Shown in pieces: positions 4,428 through 8,206 of a stretch of DNA of 8,206 nucleotides. Where the stretch lies: the NCBI GenBank assembly GCA_020024175.1, contig JAHHUB010000077.1, positions 1 to 8,206 on the forward strand. The letters are read 5' to 3'. The DNA comes from Oscillospiraceae bacterium (GTDB lineage Bacteria > Bacillota > Clostridia > Oscillospirales > Ruminococcaceae). Positions within the stretch are counted from its first letter, which is position 1. Every line of letters starts with the position of its first letter. Made by a program: the position numbers and the translations under genes. The notes beneath the pieces are model-generated. The model was not told where the DNA came from. It made no database searches and worked only from the letters and a program-made list of their open reading frames with translations.

Positions 4428-7004
4428 ATGAAAATTTTAGCAATAGATGGAAACAGTATTATGAACAGAGCTTTTTATGGTATAAAACTGCTTTCCACTA
4501 AAAACGGAGAATATACCAATGCTATTTTCGGTTATATGAATATACTGCTCAGTTTGTTGGAGGAAACCAAACCTGACAGTGTAATCTGTGCTTTTGATTT
4601 AAAATCACCTACATTTCGCCATAAAATGTATGAAGACTATAAAGCGGGCAGAAAAGGTATGCCTGATGAACTGGCTCTGCAAATGCCTGTTATGAAAGAA
4701 ATCCTAACCTGTATGGGATATAAAATTGTGGAAGTAGAAGGTTATGAAGCTGATGATATACTGGGAACAGTGGCAAAAATCTCCTCTGAAAACGGAAATT
4801 CCTGTGTAATAGCCACAGGGGACCGGGACAGTTTGCAGCTTATAGATAAAAATGTCAATGTTCGTCTTGCCACAACTAAAATGGGGAAAAGCGAACATCA
4901 AATTTATGATGATGAAGCGGTTTTTGAAAAATATGGTGTTTACCCCAAAGATTTAATAACTGTAAAAGCTCTTATGGGGGACAGTTCCGACAATATCCCG
5001 GGAGTAAAAGGAATCGGCGAAAAAACTGCTGTAGCTTTAGTAGCAAAGTTTAAAACACTTGATAATCTCTATGCAAATATTGATGATAAAGATATTAAAA
5101 AAGGGGTTCGTGAAAAACTTTTAGCAGATAAAGACAATGCTTATTTGAGTGAAAAGTTAGGCACAATTTTTTGTGATGTACCTATGGACAAGGATTTATC
5201 TCACTATACACCCGAAAATCAGGATTACAAAAGGCTTTATGAAATTTTATCAAGACTTGAAATGCACAGTCTGATAAAACGCCTTAATTTAAAGGAAAAC
5301 ATTGCTGAAAACAATCTTTCCCAAGCTGTCAATGAACAGGAAAATTTTGATATTTCTCTAACTGAACTTGACACTGTAAACAAATTAAATCTTAAAAATA
5401 ATAAAGAAATATTTCTTCATCTTATTTGGGACAAAAATATTCTTAAATATGCCGATATTATGCAAGAAAATAAAATTTATTCCCTTTCTGTGGCAAATGA
5501 AAAAGATTTCTTTGAATATATTTCTCCCTATAATGAAAAAATAATAGTTCACGGTGCAAAACCACTGTACAAAAAATACTTTGAATACAATATAGATTTT
5601 AAAATCTGTTTATTTGATACAGAAATTGCTGCATATATTTTAAACTCATCTTCTTCTGATTACCCTGAAGAAAATGTTTTCTCAGAATATGGTTGTTCTG
5701 CTGTATTGGATAATCCTGTAAAATCATATGCAGCAAATTTACAAAAACTAAAAAATATATTAAATATAAAGTTGGAAAACGAAAATTCACTGCCCCTGAT
5801 GTATGACATTGAAATGCCTTTGACAAAAGTTTTAGCTTCTATGGAATATATCGGAGTTAAAATTGACAAAAAAGGACTTTTGGATTACGGTGAAGAATTA
5901 AAGCTTAAAATTACCTCTTTGGAAAGTGAAATTTACGATTTGGCAGGAGAAGAATTTAACATAAACTCACCTAAACAATTAGGTGTTATTCTCTTTGAAA
6001 AATTGGATTTACCCCACAAAAAGAAAACTAAAACAGGTTATTCCACCGGTGCCGAAATCTTGGAGGAATTAGTGGACAAACACCCCATCATCGTCAAAGT
6101 TTTGGAATACCGTAAACTGGCAAAGTTAAATTCAACCTATGTGGACAGCTTTTTAAAATTGGCTGATAAAAATGATAGAATTCACTCTAATTTTAAGCAA
6201 ACCGAAACAAAAACAGGAAGAATCAGCTCCACCGAACCCAATATGCAGAACATTCCTGTCAGAACAGAAGAAGGTGCAGTTCTCCGAAAATTTTTTATTT
6301 CCGAAGATAAAACAACTTTAGTTGATGCAGACTATTCACAGATTGAACTTAGAGTTTTGGCACATATGGCTAATGACAAAAATATGATGAAATCATTTAT
6401 AAATGGTGATGATATTCACCTTAATACTGCTGCTCAGGTATTTGATATGCCTCCTATTTTTGTAACCCCTCTTATGAGAACCAGGGCTAAGGCTGTAAAC
6501 TTTGGTATTATTTACGGTATGGGGGCTTTTTCCCTTTCTAAAGATATTGATGTTTCTGTGGCAGAAGCTGACAAATACATTAAAAACTATCTTGCCACAT
6601 ACAGCGGTGTAAAAGATTTTATGGATAAACAAAAATCCTTTGCCTCTGAAAAAGGATATGTTTCCACCGTTTACGGCAGACGCAGATACATTCCCGAACT
6701 TAAATCTTCAAACCGCAACATCAAAAACTTTGGCGAGCGTGCTGCCATGAATATGCCCATACAGGGTACAGCGGCTGATATTATAAAAATTGCAATGGTA
6801 AAAGTTTATGATGCTTTGGAAAAATCAAATTTAGGTGCAAAACTTATTTTGCAAATTCACGATGAACTTATTGTTGAATGTCCCGAAGAAAATGCCCGTG
6901 CTGTAAAAGAACTTCTCAAAACTGAAATGGAAAATGCTGTAAAACTCAATGTACCCCTTATTGCAGATGCAAATATCGGTAAAACATGGTTTGATGCCAA
7001 GTAA
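4428..7004 (+). CDS. polA: DNA polymerase I
   Basis: This 858-residue family A DNA polymerase removes Okazaki primers and fills repair gaps. The N-terminal 5' nuclease domain (about 1-290) shows Asp7, EADD (107-110), TGDRD (130-134) and GDSSDNIPGVKGIGEKT (184-200). The polymerase domain (about 475-858) has motif A DADYSQIELR (633-642, catalytic Asp635), motif B RTRAKAVNFGIIYG (684-697, Arg684, Lys688, Phe692, Tyr696) and motif C QIHDELIVE (809-817, Asp812). These match E. coli PolA D705, R754, K758, F762, Y766 and D882 with a constant offset of 70. The middle domain (about 300-470) keeps the fold, for example FDTEIAAYILN (396-406), but lacks the DxE of Exo I and the NxxYD of Exo II, so proofreading is probably absent, as in Bacillus PolA. 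The ribosome binding site is weak (GGA at 4417-4419, eight bases upstream). Confidence 0.98.
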   Translation: MKILAIDGNSIMNRAFYGIKLLSTKNGEYTNAIFGYMNILLSLLEETKPDSVICAFDLKSPTFRHKMYEDYKAGRKGMPDELALQMPVMKEILTCMGYKIVEVEGYEADDILGTVAKISSENGNSCVIATGDRDSLQLIDKNVNVRLATTKMGKSEHQIYDDEAVFEKYGVYPKDLITVKALMGDSSDNIPGVKGIGEKTAVALVAKFKTLDNLYANIDDKDIKKGVREKLLADKDNAYLSEKLGTIFCDVPMDKDLSHYTPENQDYKRLYEILSRLEMHSLIKRLNLKENIAENNLSQAVNEQENFDISLTELDTVNKLNLKNNKEIFLHLIWDKNILKYADIMQENKIYSLSVANEKDFFEYISPYNEKIIVHGAKPLYKKYFEYNIDFKICLFDTEIAAYILNSSSSDYPEENVFSEYGCSAVLDNPVKSYAANLQKLKNILNIKLENENSLPLMYDIEMPLTKVLASMEYIGVKIDKKGLLDYGEELKLKITSLESEIYDLAGEEFNINSPKQLGVILFEKLDLPHKKKTKTGYSTGAEILEELVDKHPIIVKVLEYRKLAKLNSTYVDSFLKLADKNDRIHSNFKQTETKTGRISSTEPNMQNIPVRTEEGAVLRKFFISEDKTTLVDADYSQIELRVLAHMANDKNMMKSFINGDDIHLNTAAQVFDMPPIFVTPLMRTRAKAVNFGIIYGMGAFSLSKDIDVSVAEADKYIKNYLATYSGVKDFMDKQKSFASEKGYVSTVYGRRRYIPELKSSNRNIKNFGERAAMNMPIQGTAADIIKIAMVKVYDALEKSNLGAKLILQIHDELIVECPEENARAVKELLKTEMENAVKLNVPLIADANIGKTWFDAK

Positions 7005-7007
7005 CTG

Positions 7008-7037
7008 AAAAAAGACAGGTTTAAACCTGTCTTTTTT
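7008..7037. terminator. Perfect 30-base palindromic bidirectional terminator
   Basis: Positions 7008-7037 form a perfect palindrome: A6-GACAGGTTT followed by its exact reverse complement ending in T6. Both strands therefore have a GC-containing stem followed by T6. It begins three bases after the polA stop, and its last base abuts the stop codon of the convergent radical SAM gene (7038-7040). One element serves both convergent units. Confidence 0.93.
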
Positions 7038-7988
7038 CTATGTTTCATTATATTTTATCCCCTGATAAGAATTTCTTCTCGCCATTTCCTTGTCAATTTC
7101 ATTTATAACCACAAGTTTTTTAAGACTCCACATAGGACCTATAAGTGTTTCCTTTGCCCCGTCCCCTGTAACTCTTTCTATAACAAGTTCAGGCGGAAAA
7201 TATTCCAGTTGGTCGCAGACTGTATTCACATAATCTTCACGGCTCATAAGCTCGAATTCTCCGTTTTTATATTGCTCTGCCATTTTTGTGCCTTCAATTA
7301 CATGAAGAAGATGAATTTTTACCCCATGCAAACCCAAAGTAGCTATTTTCTTTGCAGTTTCCACCATCATTTCATGGCTTTCACCGGGTAAGCCATTTAT
7401 AATGTGAGCAGATACATTTATTCCCCGTCTTTGTAGTTCTTTTACAGCATTTTCAAACTGCATATAAGTATGTCCTCGGTTAATTCTTATTCCTGTTTCA
7501 TCATAAATTGTCTGAAGTCCCAATTCTACTACCAAATAAGTTTTTTGCGAAAGTTCCTCCAAATAATTAAGCACATCTTCGGAAAGTGCATCAGCTCTTG
7601 TGGCTATGGCAAGACCTACCACATTTTCCTGAGCCAATGCTTCTTCATATTTTTGTTTAAGCACTTTTACAGGTGCATAAGTATTGGTAAATGCCTGAAA
7701 ATAAGCGATATATTTTCCCTGCCATTTATTTTCCATCATAAGTTTAACATCATTAAACTGTTCTGTAATTGATTTTTGCGGATTTCCCGCAAAATCTCCA
7801 CTTCCATATCCTGAACAATAAGTACAGCCGCCTTTTCCCACAGTGCCGTCAATATTCGGACAGGTAAAACCTCCGTTAAGACTTATTTTAAACACCTTAC
7901 AACCGAATTTCTGTTTATTATAATATGTTAGTGTGTGGTATCTTTTATTTGTGTCGGAATATTTAAATGGATTATCTGTTTTCAACAC
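7038..7988 (-). CDS. TIGR01212-type (YtqA/YhcC) radical SAM protein, probable tRNA wobble-uridine modification enzyme
   Basis: This protein of up to 316 residues is recognised as the YtqA/YhcC radical SAM family. The iron-sulfur cluster cysteines are Cys43, Cys55 and Cys58 in GGFTCPNIDG...GKGGCTYCSG, a C-x11-C-x2-C spacing typical of this group rather than the canonical CxxxCxxC. Other family marks are ATRADALSEDVL (129-140), ELGLQTIYDETGIRINRGHT and IINGLPGESHEMM. From memory of recent work, the B. subtilis member YtqA (proposed name MnmL) acts in making mnm5s2U in tRNA together with the methyltransferase YtqB/MnmM; that role is carried over by family. The frame opens with GTG at 7988, but AGGGGG (7993-7998) is only four bases from it and seven from the TTG at 7985-7983. 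The TTG start is preferred; it overlaps the upstream stop as TTGA, which suggests translational coupling. Confidence 0.9.
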   Translation of the reverse strand: MLKTDNPFKYSDTNKRYHTLTYYNKQKFGCKVFKISLNGGFTCPNIDGTVGKGGCTYCSGYGSGDFAGNPQKSITEQFNDVKLMMENKWQGKYIAYFQAFTNTYAPVKVLKQKYEEALAQENVVGLAIATRADALSEDVLNYLEELSQKTYLVVELGLQTIYDETGIRINRGHTYMQFENAVKELQRRGINVSAHIINGLPGESHEMMVETAKKIATLGLHGVKIHLLHVIEGTKMAEQYKNGEFELMSREDYVNTVCDQLEYFPPELVIERVTGDGAKETLIGPMWSLKKLVVINEIDKEMARRNSYQGIKYNET

Positions 7989-8188
7989 TGTTCCCCCTGT
8001 TTTTTTAAATATCTTTGCTTGTATTTTAATTTTGCAAATTTTAAAACCTTATTGTAAATAATATTATTGGAAAATCCCCCTGCTGCTCCTACAATAGGAA
8101 TACCCTGTACAAATTTCTCTATAAGCATGGCATTTGCAAGAGCATTTGATGTAAGGGCTATTTCCTCTTGTAAATCATTATAATTCAT
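7982..8188 (-). CDS. EcsC family protein, C-terminal segment; frame interrupted near the window edge
   Basis: The 68-residue reading frame contains EIALTSNALANAMLIEKF and GIPIVGAAGG followed by KLKYKQRYLKKQ. I recognise this as the last 60 or so residues of clostridial EcsC-like proteins, which are normally about 250-300 residues and of unclear role. The frame cannot continue upstream because an in-frame TGA lies at 8197-8195. The next frame reads IKFETQ then stops at a TGA overlapping this ATG. There is no clear ribosome binding site before the ATG at 8188. A frameshifted gene, or one split into two coupled frames, is more likely than a genuine 68-residue protein. Only 18 bases upstream are visible. 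The 3' end overlaps the radical SAM gene. Confidence 0.6.
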   Translation of the reverse strand: MNYNDLQEEIALTSNALANAMLIEKFVQGIPIVGAAGGFSNNIIYNKVLKFAKLKYKQRYLKKQGEQC

Positions 8189-8206
8189 TGAGTTTCAAAT
8201 TTTATT

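Noticed and set aside
7470..7772. 100-codon plus-strand frame inside the radical SAM gene
   Set aside because: A shadow of the gene carrying the cluster cysteines; rich in Cys, Phe and Ile with no motif.

Overview
The window looks like chromosome from a spore-forming, AT-rich member of the Clostridia (Firmicutes). The evidence is a complete spoIIA operon (spoIIAA-spoIIAB-sigF), strong purine-rich ribosome binding sites, a PolA with a degenerate proofreading domain, and several proteins of clostridial type: an M3 oligoendopeptidase, a DUF969/DUF979 membrane pair and an EcsC-like protein. No mobile element, CRISPR array, tRNA or rRNA was seen.

Layout. Positions 1-391 (minus) hold the N-terminal part of an M3 family oligoendopeptidase with its own promoter. 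A regulatory gap (392-735) separates it from the divergent spoIIA operon (736-2168, plus). That gap holds two near-consensus Spo0A boxes, a possible sigma-A promoter and a hairpin with a T-tract just before the spoIIAA ribosome binding site. The operon encodes the forespore switch: the anti-anti-sigma factor SpoIIAA, the anti-sigma kinase SpoIIAB and sigma-F.

The 441-base gap 2169-2609 is the most unusual part. On the minus strand it carries a cobalamin (B12) riboswitch with a near-consensus sigma-A promoter, a closed P1 helix, a downstream kissing-type hairpin and a strong intrinsic terminator, but no protein gene follows it. The RNA is aimed at the 3' end of sigF, and a second leftward hairpin lies between them. 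It is therefore either a stand-alone B12-controlled small or antisense RNA, as known for a few other Firmicutes, or the remnant of a lost B12-regulated gene.

Positions 2610-4243 (plus) encode a two-gene membrane transporter of the DUF969/DUF979 type, a family annotated as a 5-oxoproline transporter. It ends at an intrinsic terminator. polA (4428-7004, plus) has its own extended -10 promoter and ends at a perfect 30-base palindromic terminator. That terminator is shared with the convergent minus-strand unit: the C-terminal part of an EcsC-like protein (7982-8188) followed, through a 4-base overlap, by a YtqA/YhcC-type radical SAM enzyme (7038-7988) probably involved in tRNA wobble-uridine modification. 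The EcsC-like reading frame is cut by an in-frame stop close to the window edge and may be frameshifted.
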